Below are positions 17,009-26,997 of a stretch of 64,000 bases of DNA, piece after piece. Below the pieces are notes generated by a model. It was not told the DNA's origin, did not search any database, and was given only the letters and a program-made list of their open reading frames with translations. Each line of letters begins with the position of its first letter. Position 1 is the first letter of the stretch. A program made the translations under genes and the position numbers. The stretch is from Pseudomonas quebecensis (GTDB taxonomy: Bacteria > Pseudomonadota > Gammaproteobacteria > Pseudomonadales > Pseudomonadaceae): NCBI RefSeq assembly GCF_026410085.1, contig NZ_CP112866.1, positions 1,054,001-1,118,000 on the forward strand. Direction: 5' to 3'.

Positions 17009-17668
17009 TCACCGCTGCAACCGAGCCCGCTTTTTCTTCTTCGCATGAAAATGCCGAAAATGCGCATCCTGCGCCGCCGCCAGCAACTCCCGATCCCCAC
17101 GTGTATCGCCCCAGGCCCGCAGCCGATACTCACCCAAATCGCCATACACCGCTTCGAGCCGCAGCACCTTATTCTCACACCGGCAGTTATTCCCGGTGAG
17201 CTTGCCGGTCAACACCCCGTCGACCACCTCAAGCTCCGTGCCAATCAACTTGATCCCCAGCCGATCGGCAAACGGCTGCAACACCAACGCCGGCGACGCC
17301 GAGCACAGCGTCACCACCGCCCCCGAGCCCAATTCCTGCTCCACCGACAAAACCCCCGCCGGGCGCATCAACCGCGCCCAATTGCGCTGGCAATACTCCT
17401 CGGCCTTGCGCTGCACCCACGTCTTCTCCACCCCGGTCATAAAGGTGCGGATCAACTGCGCCTTCAACTCATCCCGGCTGATCTGCCGCACCAAAAAGCG
17501 CAGCCCAGGCACCGCCAGCTTGACCATCCGGCCATAAAACTCGCCGGTGCCAAAGGCAAACTTGAGGAAGGGCACGAAACTGTCGTGGTGGGTCAGGGTG
17601 CCGTCGAAGTCAAAGACGGAGAGTACTTTGGCGTCTACGGGGCCGGCTTCGAGCATGTCTGGGTTCAC
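17009..17668 (-). CDS. HAD-IB family phosphatase
   Basis: A 219-residue protein from a GTG start with GAGG upstream (an ATG at 17656 is the alternative). The HAD nucleophile motif is DFDGTLT with D20 and D22. Motif II Ser/Thr is in VTLCSASPALVLQPFA. A late WGDTRGDRELL gives the acidic motif IV. The alpha-helical cap between them fits subfamily IB (SerB-like). The substrate is a small phospho-compound that cannot be specified. The last 15 residues are very basic (HAKKKKRARLQR). Confidence 0.85.
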   Translation of the reverse strand: MNPDMLEAGPVDAKVLSVFDFDGTLTHHDSFVPFLKFAFGTGEFYGRMVKLAVPGLRFLVRQISRDELKAQLIRTFMTGVEKTWVQRKAEEYCQRNWARLMRPAGVLSVEQELGSGAVVTLCSASPALVLQPFADRLGIKLIGTELEVVDGVLTGKLTGNNCRCENKVLRLEAVYGDLGEYRLRAWGDTRGDRELLAAAQDAHFRHFHAKKKKRARLQR

Positions 17669-17728
17669 GGGGTGGCCTCGGTCCTATCTAGTATTTTTTA
17701 AGCGTGCATCAGGTGTGACAGCAGGAGT

Positions 17729-17959
17729 CTACTCCCGTGCCAATCTTCCGACCTTGGCGTAAAGCCCTTCGGTGAAAGCCTCTCGATCACTCGACCGGTG
17801 ACAACGCTGATGGCAATTGGGGCACAAGGCTACAGCATTGGTGATGCGATCCGAACCCTTCTGGAGGCAGGTGTTTGTGCTGATGTACTTCAAGAAGTGG
17901 CGGGCACTCCAAATAATAAGTCTGCCGCCACCTAGGCCTCTATAGATGCGCCATTCGAT
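17729..17959 (-). pseudogene. HNH endonuclease remnant (C-terminal part)
   Basis: Read on the minus strand, the frame ending at the TAG at 17729-17731 encodes GSDRITNAVALCPNCH followed by QRCH. This is the C-terminal half of an HNH nuclease (zinc Cys pair and second catalytic His). The usual LEVHH-type first half is scrambled and no start codon is available before an in-frame stop at 17960-17962. The fragment is too short to be active and is taken as a relic. Confidence 0.6.
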
Positions 17960-18449
17960 CTAGTCGATCAGAGGCTTGACGCAGCGCGATCTTCTGGTCA
18001 CAAAAGCGCTCGCGCAAAGCGCGAAGTCTTTTTTTCTGTTGTTCTAAAGGGAATCTTGCAGGGTCGTCGAGTATTTCCTTGGCGCTCAATTGAATGATCC
18101 TGATGTTGTCCAGAACCAGGTCTACGGAGGCTTTCGCTTTTAGGTAGTCCCTTTGGGCCTGGTGTTGTGCTTTCAGAACAATACCGCTGGCGATGAGGCT
18201 GCCGCCTGCTGCTGCGATGGTGTAACTGACAAACGATGAGGCGAGTTTCAGATGGGTGAAAAATTTAGAAACTGTACCGTTTTGGGAGCCCAGATCCAGG
18301 CCATATGCGATGTACCCACCACCCAGTGCCAATAGGAAACCAATTAGGTAAAGGGCAAATGGTTGTCTGTAGACTCTTCCCGAAAGAATGCTCCAGGCAC
18401 CAAGAGCGAGTAGGGCGATACTGATAAGTGTGAAGACAAGCATTTCCAT
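17940..18449 (-). CDS. Unknown small membrane protein with cytosolic helical tail
   Basis: I prefer the ATG at 18449 (MEMLVFTL, 169 residues) over the upstream TTG at 18479. Three or four hydrophobic segments are visible: LVFTLISIALLALGAWSI, ALYLIGFLLALGGGYIAYG, and one around FVSYTIAAAGGSLIASGIVL. A charged tail of about 80 residues follows, mostly helical and Arg/Gln-rich. I recognise no family. It lies between nrdB and the HNH remnant on the same strand as both. Confidence 0.55.
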   Translation of the reverse strand: MEMLVFTLISIALLALGAWSILSGRVYRQPFALYLIGFLLALGGGYIAYGLDLGSQNGTVSKFFTHLKLASSFVSYTIAAAGGSLIASGIVLKAQHQAQRDYLKAKASVDLVLDNIRIIQLSAKEILDDPARFPLEQQKKRLRALRERFCDQKIALRQASDRLDRMAHL

Positions 18450-18473
18450 GCTGTAGGTCCGATCCTGAATTTT

Positions 18474-18508
18474 TATCAAAAAAAAGAGCTGCCGTGAGCA
18501 GCTCTTTT
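18474..18508 (-). terminator. Rho-independent terminator of nrdB
   Basis: AAAAGAGCTGC and GCAGCTCTTTT pair perfectly (11 bp, 5-nt loop), and on the minus strand the stem is followed by a run of at least eight T. It sits 16 bp after the nrdB stop. Confidence 0.9.
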
Positions 18509-18523
18509 ACTGTTACTTGTTAA

Positions 18524-19774
18524 TCAATCCCAGCTCAGCGCGCCGCCGGTCTGGTACTCGATCACGCGGGTTTCAAAGAAATTCTTCTCTTTCTTCAAGT
18601 CCATGATCTCGCTCATCCACGGGAACGGGTTAGTCGTGCCTGGGTACTCTTCCTTCAAGCCAATCTGCGACAGACGGCGGTTAGCGATGAACTTGAGGTA
18701 ATCCTCCATCATCGCCGCGTTCATGCCGAGAACACCGCGCGGCATCGTGTCGCGCGCGTATTCGATCTCCAGCTGCGTCCCCTGCAGGATCATCTGGGTC
18801 GCTTCTTCCTTCATCTCGGCATCCCACAAATGCGGGTTTTCGATTTTGATCTGGTTGATCACGTCGATACCGAAGTTCAGGTGCATCGACTCATCGCGCA
18901 GGATGTACTGGAACTGTTCCGCCACGCCGGTCATTTTGTTGCGGCGGCCCATGGACAAAATCTGGGTGAAGCCGCAGTAGAAGAAGATGCCTTCCAGTAC
19001 GCAGTAGTAGGCGACCAGGTTACGCAGCAGCTCCTTGTCGGTGTCGACGGTGCCGGTTTCGAACTTCGGATCGGAGATCGAGCGGGTGTACTTCAGGCCC
19101 CAGGCTGCCTTTTTGGCGACCGATGGAATCTCGTGGTACATGTTGAAGATCTCGCCTTCATCCATGGCCAACGATTCGATGCAGTACTGGTAGGCGTGGG
19201 TGTGGATCGCTTCTTCGAAGGCCTGGCGCAGGATGTACTGGCGGCACTCCGGGTTGGTGATCAGGCGGTACACGGCCAGCACCAGGTTGTTGGCGACCAG
19301 GGAGTCGGCGGTGGAGAAGAAGCCCAGGTTGCGCATGACGATGCGGCGTTCGTCGTCGGTAAGGCCTTCGGGGTTTTTCCACAGGGCGATGTCGGCGGTC
19401 ATGTTGACCTCTTGCGGCATCCAGTGGTTGGCGCAGCCGTCGAGGTACTTTTGCCAGGCCCAGTCGTACTTGAAGGGCACGAGTTGGTTGAGGTCGGCGC
19501 GGCAGTTGATCATGCGCTTTTCGTCGACGGCGACGCGGGCGGAGGCGCCTTCGAGTTCGGCGAGGCCTTCGGCGACGTCGAGTTTGTCCAGGGCGGCCTT
19601 GGCGCGCACGATGGCGGCGGAGTCACTGGCGGTGACGGCGCGGGCTTCGATGGCGGCGGCGGCGCCGGCACCGTCGAGGCGGTCCATGTTGGCTTCGGTG
19701 GCGTGGCCGGCGTTGGCGCCTTTGGTGGCTACTTCGCCTTCATCTTCTTTGTCGAATTCGTCCCAGCTCAGCAT
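18524..19774 (-). CDS. nrdB: Class I ribonucleotide reductase, beta (radical) subunit
   Basis: A 416-residue protein from the ATG at 19774 ([13 protein letters not shown]) with CAGGAG upstream. The diiron site and radical tyrosine are in [11 protein letters not shown] (E, H and Y in the E-x2-H-x3-Y order) and [10 protein letters not shown]. The protein supplies the tyrosyl radical that NrdA uses to reduce ribonucleoside diphosphates for DNA synthesis. The first 95 residues are Ala/Gly-rich and variable. nrdA, usually close upstream, is not found in this window. A long gene-free leader and a hairpin lie upstream. Confidence 0.95.
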   Translation of the reverse strand: MLSWDEFDKEDEGEVATKGANAGHATEANMDRLDGAGAAAAIEARAVTASDSAAIVRAKAALDKLDVAEGLAELEGASARVAVDEKRMINCRADLNQLVPFKYDWAWQKYLDGCANHWMPQEVNMTADIALWKNPEGLTDDERRIVMRNLGFFSTADSLVANNLVLAVYRLITNPECRQYILRQAFEEAIHTHAYQYCIESLAMDEGEIFNMYHEIPSVAKKAAWGLKYTRSISDPKFETGTVDTDKELLRNLVAYYCVLEGIFFYCGFTQILSMGRRNKMTGVAEQFQYILRDESMHLNFGIDVINQIKIENPHLWDAEMKEEATQMILQGTQLEIEYARDTMPRGVLGMNAAMMEDYLKFIANRRLSQIGLKEEYPGTTNPFPWMSEIMDLKKEKNFFETRVIEYQTGGALSWD

Positions 19775-20355
19775 GACGTGTCGTCTCCTGCGTGAGGGCT
19801 CCAAGGTGCCCGTGTGAAACCGGATGGTTGGGTGTTCACACGGCTCTCGGGCCGCGGTGGATCTTAAGGAATCGTTTCTTGCAACAGCTCGCGCAGGCAT
19901 TAAACGGAAATTGCGTAACGGGTGCTCTGCGTGAGGCTTGAGGGGCGGAGCAACAGGTGCAAGCTCCGGCGGTGGCCTCAGGTCTGGCTCTTCGTCCCTG
20001 TGTAAAGGGATATTGCAGGCCCGATTTACCCGCGCATTATAGGGAAAAATTCGGCTTTGTGTTGCGACGGATGGTCTCGGATCAGAGACAAAAAGGCGGC
20101 TATTTGAGCCAGAGTGAGGGTTTGCGGGGGGTTGATGGGGTAGGAAATTTTTGACGGGCGGTGGGCTATTTATTGTGGGGGGTAGGGTAGGGCTTTTTGA
20201 AGAGAGGAAGGGAGGGGAGGGGCTGAGTGACGACCGCTATCGGGGGCAACCCCATTCCCACATGTACCGCGTGCTTTGCCAGGCGTCGGTTCTTTGCCGC
20301 AAGAACGATTTCTTGCGGCGAATAAGATCCGGGTCTGTTCCAACTAACGAAGTTG
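19775..20355. other. Gene-free region upstream of nrdB
   Basis: No coding region is supported here. On the minus strand a perfect TATAAT (20036-20041) could be the nrdB -10 box, giving a leader of about 250 nt, although its -35 partner is poor. A REP-like segment with GCTATCGGGGGCAACCCC begins at 20232. No clear NrdR box (ACAC-ATAT-type dyad) was found by eye. Confidence 0.4.
19810..19843 (-). promoter_or_regulatory. Hairpin in the nrdB 5' leader
   Basis: CCGTGTGAA and TTCACACGG form a perfect 9-bp inverted repeat around a 16-nt loop, ending 35 nt before the nrdB start codon. It could be an RNA stem in the leader or a protein-binding dyad. No T-run follows, so it is not a simple terminator. 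Confidence 0.4.
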
Positions 20356-20625
20356 TTATCCGTTAGAGCAACCATTACCCATCACGTGATAATTAAGAAT
20401 GTGACGCTGACCTTGGGAATCTTCATATTCCATTTTTACCGGTACAACTTCGCAGACTTCCGGGATGTTGCTCATGGACAACACTTTGGCTACGTCCAGC
20501 TTGGTGCTGTAGGTGTAGTCCTCAACAATCGGTGCATTCTGGCCGGCCAGTTCAGTCGGGGCCTCGTCGGCCAGGGCGGCGGTGGCGCACAGGCTGCTGA
20601 GGGCCATAACTAATAAAGCTTTCAT
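20356..20625 (-). CDS. DUF2790 small secreted protein
   Basis: An 89-residue protein from the ATG at 20625, preceded by GAAGGTAG. The signal peptide ALLVMALSSLCATAALA ends near residue 20. The mature part has the DUF2790 pattern: Y.YSTKLDVAKVLSM, then CEVVPVKMEYEDSQG and a final GNGCSNG, with two Cys that may pair. It is periplasmic by prediction. Several paralogues are usual in pseudomonads; the function is unknown. It stands alone between nrdB and acs. Confidence 0.85.
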   Translation of the reverse strand: MKALLVMALSSLCATAALADEAPTELAGQNAPIVEDYTYSTKLDVAKVLSMSNIPEVCEVVPVKMEYEDSQGQRHILNYHVMGNGCSNG

Positions 20626-21025
20626 TACTGTATCTACCTTCTTCAGGGCGAAAGGGGTCACGGGGCCCTTGTGAGGCCGCGTGTGTAACTTAAAAGTTGG
20701 GAAGTTCGGATTAACGTTGCCTTCGTGGGGGCTGTTACGGTGTTAATCACGGTGCCTTGGTTGGCGGAACTGATTCTAGGCCTGCGGGTTATATTCATAT
20801 ACCCGTGCTTTTGATAAACACTTTTGGCGGTTTTTGTAACAATCGCCGAATCAGGTTTTTTCCATCTGCGCGCAAAGCCGCGCAGGCAGCGGGCCAGAGC
20901 GGCGTAATGGCATAGCAGGGCAATTTGTAGGGTCTTGTTACTACCATCGTCGAATGGTTCTATAGGCTCACCCCGGCTACAACAGGGGCCATACAAAAAC
21001 AACTATTGTCACCGAGGTAAGAAAG
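20626..21025. other. Intergenic region upstream of acs
   Basis: About 400 bp between the DUF2790 gene and acs without a supported gene. It contains an imperfect dyad CGGG-TTATATTCATATA-CCCG at 20785-20805. No clear sigma-70 promoter stands out. In pseudomonads acs is generally switched on by acetate through a two-component system (CrbS/CrbR), and its site should lie here, but I cannot identify it. Confidence 0.4.
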
Positions 21026-22981
21026 ATGAGTGCGGCTTCCCTGTACCCCGTTCGCCCCGAAGTAGCAGCCAACACGCTGACCGACGAGGCGACCTACAAG
21101 GCCATGTACCAGCAGTCGGTGGTCAACCCCGATGGTTTCTGGCGCGAGCAAGCCAAGCGTCTCGACTGGATCAAGCCTTTCACCACGGTGAAGCAGACGT
21201 CGTTCGACGATCACCACGTCGACATCAAGTGGTTTGCCGATGGCACCCTGAACGTTTCCTACAACTGCCTGGACCGTCACCTCGCCGAGCGCGGCGACCA
21301 GGCGGCGATCATCTGGGAGGGCGATGACCCTGCCGAAAGCCGCACCATCACCTACCGCGAGCTGCACGAAGAAGTCTGCAAGTTCGCCAACGCCCTGCGT
21401 GGCCAGGACGTGCACCGTGGTGACGTGGTGACTATCTATATGCCGATGATTCCCGAGGCCGTGGTCGCCATGCTGGCGTGCGCGCGTATCGGTGCAATTC
21501 ATTCGGTGGTATTCGGTGGTTTTTCGCCGGAGGCCCTGGCCGGTCGTATTATCGACTGTAAGTCGAAAGTGGTGATCACCGCCGACGAAGGTATCCGCGC
21601 CGGTAAGAAAATTCCGCTCAAGGCTAATGTCGACGATGCCCTGACCAACCCGGAAACCAGCAGCATCCAGAAGGTCATCGTGTGCAAGCGCACCAATGGC
21701 CAGATCAAGTGGAACCAGCATCGCGACATCTGGTACGAAGACCTGATGAAAGTGGCGGGCACTGTGTGCGCGCCCAAAGAGATGGGCGCCGAAGAAGCGC
21801 TGTTCATCCTCTACACCTCCGGTTCCACCGGCAAGCCAAAAGGCGTGCAGCACACCACCGGCGGCTACCTGTTGTACGCGGCCCTGACCCATGAGCGCGT
21901 GTTCGACTACCGCCCGGGCGAAATCTACTGGTGCACCGCCGACGTCGGCTGGGTCACCGGCCACACCTATATCGTTTACGGCCCGCTGGCCAATGGCGCG
22001 ACCACGCTGTTGTTCGAAGGCGTGCCGAACTACCCGGACATCACCCGGGTGGCAAAGATCGTCGACAAGCACAAGGTCAATATCCTCTACACCGCACCGA
22101 CCGCGATCCGCGCGATGATGGCCTCGGGCACCGCCGCCTGCGAAGGCGCCGACGGCAGCAGCCTGCGCCTGCTCGGTTCGGTGGGCGAGCCGATCAACCC
22201 GGAAGCCTGGGACTGGTACTACAAGAACGTCGGCCAGTCCCGTTGCCCGATTGTCGACACCTGGTGGCAGACCGAAACCGGCGGCAACATGATGAGCCCG
22301 CTGCCCGGCGCCCACGCGCTCAAGCCGGGCTCGGCGGCGCGGCCGTTCTTTGGTGTGGTGCCGGCGTTGGTGGATAACCTCGGCAACCTGATCGAAGGCG
22401 CCGCCGAAGGCAACCTGGTGATCCTCGATTCGTGGCCGGGCCAGGCGCGTACGCTGTACGGCGACCATGACCGTTTCGTCGACACCTACTTCAAGACCTT
22501 CCGTGGCATGTACTTCACCGGTGACGGTGCGCGTCGTGACGAGGATGGCTACTACTGGATCACCGGGCGCGTGGATGACGTGTTGAACGTGTCCGGCCAC
22601 CGCATGGGCACCGCCGAGATCGAAAGCGCCATGGTCGCGCACCCTAAAGTCGCCGAAGCGGCGGTGGTGGGTGTGCCGCACGACATCAAGGGCCAGGGCA
22701 TTTATGTCTACGTCACCTTGAATGGTGGCGAAGAGCCGACCGAAGCGCTGCGTCTGGAGCTGAAAAACTGGGTGCGCAAAGAGATCGGGCCGATTGCTTC
22801 GCCGGACGTGATCCAGTGGGCGCCGGGCCTGCCGAAGACGCGTTCGGGCAAAATCATGCGTCGTATCCTGCGCAAGATCGCCACGGCCGAATATGACGGG
22901 CTGGGGGATATCTCCACCCTGGCCGACCCGGGTGTGGTGGCGCATTTGATTGAAACGCACAAGACCATGAACGTCGCGTAA
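21026..22981 (+). CDS. acs: Acetyl-coenzyme A synthetase
   Basis: A 651-residue protein with GAGGTAAG before the ATG. It activates acetate with ATP to acetyl-AMP and then to acetyl-CoA. The P-loop [18 protein letters not shown], the WWQTETGG adenine-site motif, [17 protein letters not shown] with [14 protein letters not shown], and the acetylatable lysine in [10 protein letters not shown] are all present. The length equals that of E. coli Acs (about 652). It is cytosolic, monocistronic, and followed by a strong terminator. Confidence 0.97.
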   Translation: MSAASLYPVRPEVAANTLTDEATYKAMYQQSVVNPDGFWREQAKRLDWIKPFTTVKQTSFDDHHVDIKWFADGTLNVSYNCLDRHLAERGDQAAIIWEGDDPAESRTITYRELHEEVCKFANALRGQDVHRGDVVTIYMPMIPEAVVAMLACARIGAIHSVVFGGFSPEALAGRIIDCKSKVVITADEGIRAGKKIPLKANVDDALTNPETSSIQKVIVCKRTNGQIKWNQHRDIWYEDLMKVAGTVCAPKEMGAEEALFILYTSGSTGKPKGVQHTTGGYLLYAALTHERVFDYRPGEIYWCTADVGWVTGHTYIVYGPLANGATTLLFEGVPNYPDITRVAKIVDKHKVNILYTAPTAIRAMMASGTAACEGADGSSLRLLGSVGEPINPEAWDWYYKNVGQSRCPIVDTWWQTETGGNMMSPLPGAHALKPGSAARPFFGVVPALVDNLGNLIEGAAEGNLVILDSWPGQARTLYGDHDRFVDTYFKTFRGMYFTGDGARRDEDGYYWITGRVDDVLNVSGHRMGTAEIESAMVAHPKVAEAAVVGVPHDIKGQGIYVYVTLNGGEEPTEALRLELKNWVRKEIGPIASPDVIQWAPGLPKTRSGKIMRRILRKIATAEYDGLGDISTLADPGVVAHLIETHKTMNVA

Positions 22982-23000
22982 GGCGGGGTAGGTGGCAAAC

Positions 23001-23036
23001 AGCCCCATTCGGCGTAGGCCGAGTGGGGCTTTTTTG
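23001..23036 (+). terminator. Rho-independent terminator of acs
   Basis: AGCCCCATTCGG pairs with CCGAGTGGGGCT (12 bp, one wobble) around a 6-nt loop and is followed by six T. It lies 20 bp after the acs stop. Confidence 0.92.
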
Positions 23037-23068
23037 TCGTTGCTTAAAACCGGTGGATATCCAAGTAG

Positions 23069-23121
23069 AGCGGACGCAGAGCGTCCTGGGCTGCATTCCC
23101 ACGCGGAGCGTGGGAACGATC
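23069..23121. repeat. Half copy of the GATCGTTCC repeat element
   Basis: On the minus strand it reads GATCGTTCCCACGCTCCGCG then TGGGAATGCAGCCC and GGACGCTCTGCGTCC, matching the first half of the element at 13281-13388 in the opposite orientation. It lies between acs and the aot operon. Confidence 0.7.
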
Positions 23122-23421
23122 AAGGTAGAAACCAATAAATATCGGTTTTTCCCGTAGGAGGTTTCTGAATGTTACCGAGCGGTGCAAATGTGTAACCTCC
23201 TGCCCAGGCATGAGGCAAAGCGCTACGCTCATGCCGCGAAAAACCGCGTTTTAGACACCCTTTGAAATAAGATTAAACGCCAGACTTGCCGTGCTAGAAG
23301 GGTTTGCGAATAATAGGCCCGCAATTTGCAGCATCAACAGGTTTAATATCTTTTGTCTCTGCATAAATTTCAGAGGCTGTCAATGAGCTGGAACCGCTTT
23401 CTCGGTGCTTCTGTAAATTGT

Positions 23422-23437
23422 TGTCGCATTGAGGAAA
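23422..23437 (+). promoter_or_regulatory. ArgR-type box upstream of the aot operon
   Basis: TGTCGC followed by 8 bp and AA matches the half-site consensus (TGTCGC-N8-AA) described for the AraC-type ArgR of pseudomonads. It is 158 bp before the aotJ start. The same pattern occurs twice upstream of aruC. Apart from the acs terminator and the repeat, the rest of 22982-23594 holds no gene. Confidence 0.55.
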
Positions 23438-23594
23438 TATCGGCTTCCGGCCTGTCGTTAGAATGCCGATCACTCGCTCGTCGTCGCAGGTAGCCACCGG
23501 CGCAGGACGCAGCACCGCTATTCGGTTTTACTCAATCGCATCGTGGGCCCTGGCTCATACTGCTGTTTCTGCCCTATACCGATGGAGTCCCAAG

Positions 23595-24380
23595 ATGAAG
23601 AAACTCGTGCTGTTGGGCGCCCTGGCGCTGTCCGTGCTGTCCATGCAGGCTTTCGCTGAAGGCAAGCCGCTGAAAATTGGTATCGAAGCAGCCTACCCTC
23701 CGTTCGCATCGAAAGCGCCGGATGGCAGCATCGTCGGTTTCGACTACGACATCGGCAACGCGCTGTGCAAGCAGATGGACGTTAAATGCACCTGGGTCGA
23801 GCAGGAATTCGACGGTCTGATCCCCGCGCTGAAAGTGCGCAAGATCGATGCGATCCTGTCGTCCATGTCCATCACCGACGACCGCAAGAAGTCCGTCGAC
23901 TTCACCAACCGCTACTACCTGACCCCGGCGCGCCTGGTGTTGAAGGAAGGCACGACCGTCAGCGACAGCCTGGATGAGTTGAAAGGCAAGAAGATCGGTG
24001 TGCAGCGCGGTTCGATCCATGATCGTTTCGCCAAGGAAGTGCTGGCCCCTAAAGGCGCCACCGTGGTTCCTTACGGCACCCAGAACGAAATCTACCTGGA
24101 CGTGGCCGCCGGTCGTCTGGACGGCACCGTGGCTGACGCCACCCTGCTGCAGGACGGTTTCCTGAAGACCGACGCCGGCAAAGGCTTCGCGTTTGAAGGC
24201 CCGGCATTTACCGACGTGAAATACTTCGGCGACGGCGTAGGCATCGCGGTACGCAAAGGCGACAAGGAAAACCTGGACCGCATCAACGCTGCGATCGCTG
24301 CCATCCGTGCCAACGGCGAGTACAAGAAAATCCAGGACAAGTACTTCGACTTCGATATCTACGGTGCCGACGCCAAGTAA
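23595..24380 (+). CDS. aotJ: Arginine/ornithine ABC transporter periplasmic binding protein
   Basis: A 261-residue protein from the ATG at 23595. The signal peptide [18 protein letters not shown] is cleaved near residue 21. The mature part is of the HisJ/ArgT type: [36 protein letters not shown] (with the Cys pair typical of LAO proteins), [15 protein letters not shown] and the ligand Arg in [15 protein letters not shown]. Gene order with the permeases, AotO-like protein, ATPase and argR matches the P. aeruginosa aotJQMOP-argR locus, so arginine and ornithine are the expected ligands. Confidence 0.92.
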   Translation: MKKLVLLGALALSVLSMQAFAEGKPLKIGIEAAYPPFASKAPDGSIVGFDYDIGNALCKQMDVKCTWVEQEFDGLIPALKVRKIDAILSSMSITDDRKKSVDFTNRYYLTPARLVLKEGTTVSDSLDELKGKKIGVQRGSIHDRFAKEVLAPKGATVVPYGTQNEIYLDVAAGRLDGTVADATLLQDGFLKTDAGKGFAFEGPAFTDVKYFGDGVGIAVRKGDKENLDRINAAIAAIRANGEYKKIQDKYFDFDIYGADAK

Positions 24381-24471
24381 ATCGTCGCGGCTGTCTGTCC
24401 AGAATGGCGCAAGCAACAGAATTCCTGCGGTTTGCGCCATTTTTTCATCCCCCTTTTCGAGGACCTGAATC

Positions 24472-25161
24472 ATGTTGAAAGGCTACGGGGCCGTCATCCT
24501 CGATGGCGCATGGTTGACGCTTCAGCTCGCCTTGTCGTCCATGGCCTTGGCCATTGTTCTGGGTCTGATCGGGGTCGCGTTGCGCCTGTCGCCGGTGCGC
24601 TGGTTGGCCTGGCTGGGTGACTTGTACTCCACGGTGATCCGCGGGATCCCCGACCTGGTGCTGATCCTGCTGATTTTCTACGGCGGTCAGGACCTGCTCA
24701 ATCGCGTCGCGCCGCTGCTGGGCTTTGACGACTATATCGACTTGAACCCCTTGGCCGCCGGCATCGGCACCCTGGGTTTCATCTTTGGCGCCTACCTGTC
24801 GGAAACCTTCCGCGGCGCCTTCATGGCCATCCCCAAGGGCCAGGCCGAAGCCGGCCTTGCGTATGGCATGAGCAGCTTCCAGGTGTTTTTCCGGGTGATG
24901 GTGCCGCAGATGATCCGCCTGGCGATCCCCGGCTTCACCAATAACTGGCTGGTACTGACCAAGGCCACCGCGCTGATCTCGGTAGTGGGCCTGCAAGACA
25001 TGATGTTCAAGGCCAAGCAGGCGGCCGACGCCACCCGCGAGCCTTTCACCTTCTTCCTCGCAGTGGCGGCGATGTACCTGGTGATCACCAGCGTGTCGTT
25101 GCTGGCCTTGCGTTACCTTGAAAAGCGCTACTCGGTAGGCGTAAGGGCGGCTGATCTATGA
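24472..25161 (+). CDS. aotQ: Arginine/ornithine ABC transporter permease AotQ
   Basis: A 229-residue inner-membrane protein of the HisQ type with about five helices. STVIRGIPDLVLILLIFYGG near residue 56 and the EAA-like loop QAEAGLAYGMSSFQVFFRVM are typical. It forms a heterodimeric channel with AotM. Its last four bases overlap the start of aotM, so the two are translationally coupled. Confidence 0.92.
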   Translation: MLKGYGAVILDGAWLTLQLALSSMALAIVLGLIGVALRLSPVRWLAWLGDLYSTVIRGIPDLVLILLIFYGGQDLLNRVAPLLGFDDYIDLNPLAAGIGTLGFIFGAYLSETFRGAFMAIPKGQAEAGLAYGMSSFQVFFRVMVPQMIRLAIPGFTNNWLVLTKATALISVVGLQDMMFKAKQAADATREPFTFFLAVAAMYLVITSVSLLALRYLEKRYSVGVRAADL

Positions 25162-25856
25162 TCTTCGACTACAACGTCATCTGGGAGGCCATGCCGCTGT
25201 ACCTCGGCGGCCTGGCGACCACTCTGAAACTGCTGGCGATCTCGCTGTTCTTCGGCCTGCTCGTGGCGGTGCCCCTGGGCTTGATGCGGGTGTCCAAGCA
25301 GCCGCTGGTCAACGGCGCGGCCTGGCTCTACACCTACGTGATCCGCGGCACGCCGATGCTGGTGCAGCTGTTTCTGATCTACTACGGCCTGGCGCAATTC
25401 GAAGCGGTGCGCGAGAGCTTCCTGTGGCCGTGGCTGTCCAGCGCGACGTTCTGCGCGTGCCTGGCCTTTGCGATCAACACCAGCGCCTACACCGCCGAAA
25501 TCATTGCCGGTAGCCTCAGGGCCACTCCGAATGGCGAGATCGAAGCGGCCAAGGCCATGGGCATGTCGCGCTACAAGCTGTACCGCCGCATCCTGCTGCC
25601 GTCGGCCCTGCGCCGCGCGCTGCCGCAGTACAGCAACGAAGTGATCATGATGCTGCAGACCACCAGCCTGGCCTCCATCGTCACATTGATCGACATCACC
25701 GGCGCGGCCCGTACCGTCAACGCGCAGTATTACCTGCCGTTCGAAGCGTATATCACCGCCGGCGTGTTCTACCTGTGCCTGACCTTCATCCTGGTGCGCC
25801 TGTTCAAGTTGGCCGAGCGCCGCTGGCTGAGCTACCTGGCTCCACGGAAGCACTGA
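25158..25856 (+). CDS. aotM: Arginine/ornithine ABC transporter permease AotM
   Basis: A 232-residue HisM-type permease. It shows YVIRGTPMLVQLFLIYYGLA, the EAA loop EAAKAMGMSRYKLYRRILLP and a C-terminal helix. It starts within the stop of aotQ (ATGA overlap) and ends 1 bp before aotO, which shows tight operon packing. Confidence 0.92.
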   Translation: MIFDYNVIWEAMPLYLGGLATTLKLLAISLFFGLLVAVPLGLMRVSKQPLVNGAAWLYTYVIRGTPMLVQLFLIYYGLAQFEAVRESFLWPWLSSATFCACLAFAINTSAYTAEIIAGSLRATPNGEIEAAKAMGMSRYKLYRRILLPSALRRALPQYSNEVIMMLQTTSLASIVTLIDITGAARTVNAQYYLPFEAYITAGVFYLCLTFILVRLFKLAERRWLSYLAPRKH

Positions 25857-25857
25857 T

Positions 25858-26970
25858 ATGGAACGTATCGACCACCTGTTGCCCTGGGGCCACCTGGGCT
25901 GCGAGCGCCAGCTGAGTGTGTTCCGTTTCGGCAGCGGCGAGCGCAAGGCGTATATCCAGGCCAGCCTGCACGCCGATGAGCTGCCCGGCATGCGCGCCGC
26001 CTGGGAGCTGAAAAAGCGTCTGATCGAACTGGAACGGCAAGGCGCCCTCAACGGCGTGATCGAGCTGGTGCCGGTGGCCAACCCGATGGGCCTTGGGCAG
26101 CTGCTGCAAGGCAGCCACCAGGGCCGTTTCGAAGTGGGCAGCGGCAAGAATTTCAATCGCGACTTCGTTGAATTGAGCGAGCCCGTGGCCGAGCTGCTCA
26201 CCGGCAAGCTGGGGGATGACCCTCACGCCAATGTGCGCCTGATTCGCCAGGCGATGAGCCAGGCGTTGGACGCACTGCCCGAGCCGAGCAGTCAGCTGCA
26301 GGGCATGCAGCGCGTATTGCTCAAGCATGCGTGCACCGCCGATATCGTGCTCGACCTGCACTGCGACGCCGAAGCCGCGCTGCACATGTACGCGTTGCCC
26401 CAGCACTGGCCGCAGTGGCGTTCGCTCTCGGCGCACCTGAATGTGAAGGTCGGCCTGCTCGCGGAAGACTCCGGCGGCAGTTCGTTCGATGAAGCCTGTT
26501 CGCTGCCGTGGTTGCGCTTGTCGCGGGCATTCCCCGAGGCACAGATCCCGTTGGCGTGCCTGGCGACGACGCTGGAGCTGGGCGGTCAGGCCGACACCGG
26601 TCGCGACGAAGCGATCTTCCATGCCGAAGGCATCCTCGCCTTCCTCGCCGAGCAGGGCCTGATCAAAGGCGAGTGGCCGGCGCCGCAACACGAACCGTGC
26701 GAAGGCGTGCCGTTCGAAGGCACCGAGTTGCTGTTCGCGCCCCACGCCGGGGTGATCAGTTACCTGCGCAAGGCCGGGGACTGGGTCGACAAAGGCGAAC
26801 CGATTTTTGAAGTGATTGATCCCCTGACCGACCGCGTGAGCATTATCTGCGCGGGCACCTCGGGGGTGCTGTTTGCCGTTGAACGGCTACGTTATGCCCA
26901 AGCGGGTTTCTGGCTGGCCAAGGTGGCGGGGCGCGAAGCGCTGCGACACGGGCGCTTGCTCAACGACTGA
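25858..26970 (+). CDS. aotO: AotO-type zinc carboxypeptidase-like protein (AstE/AspA family)
   Basis: A 370-residue protein of the succinylglutamate desuccinylase/aspartoacylase family. The zinc ligands appear in SLHADELPG (H and E) and DLHCDAEAA. The C-terminal 80 residues form a lipoyl-like beta barrel (FAPHAGVISYLRKAGDWVDK). In P. aeruginosa the equivalent gene between aotM and aotP is not needed for transport. Its reaction is unknown; hydrolysis of an N-acylated arginine derivative is a guess. It is cytosolic, as no signal peptide is seen. Confidence 0.85.
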   Translation: MERIDHLLPWGHLGCERQLSVFRFGSGERKAYIQASLHADELPGMRAAWELKKRLIELERQGALNGVIELVPVANPMGLGQLLQGSHQGRFEVGSGKNFNRDFVELSEPVAELLTGKLGDDPHANVRLIRQAMSQALDALPEPSSQLQGMQRVLLKHACTADIVLDLHCDAEAALHMYALPQHWPQWRSLSAHLNVKVGLLAEDSGGSSFDEACSLPWLRLSRAFPEAQIPLACLATTLELGGQADTGRDEAIFHAEGILAFLAEQGLIKGEWPAPQHEPCEGVPFEGTELLFAPHAGVISYLRKAGDWVDKGEPIFEVIDPLTDRVSIICAGTSGVLFAVERLRYAQAGFWLAKVAGREALRHGRLLND

Positions 26971-26997
26971 CCACCTGTTTTTGTGAGAACCGACCGC

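Noticed and set aside
20658..21002. 114-codon minus-strand frame upstream of acs
   Set aside because: It has no ribosome site, crosses the acs regulatory region and shows no recognisable domain.
20960..23008. 682-codon open frame on the minus strand
   Set aside because: It is the antisense shadow of acs, which has clear family motifs on the + strand.
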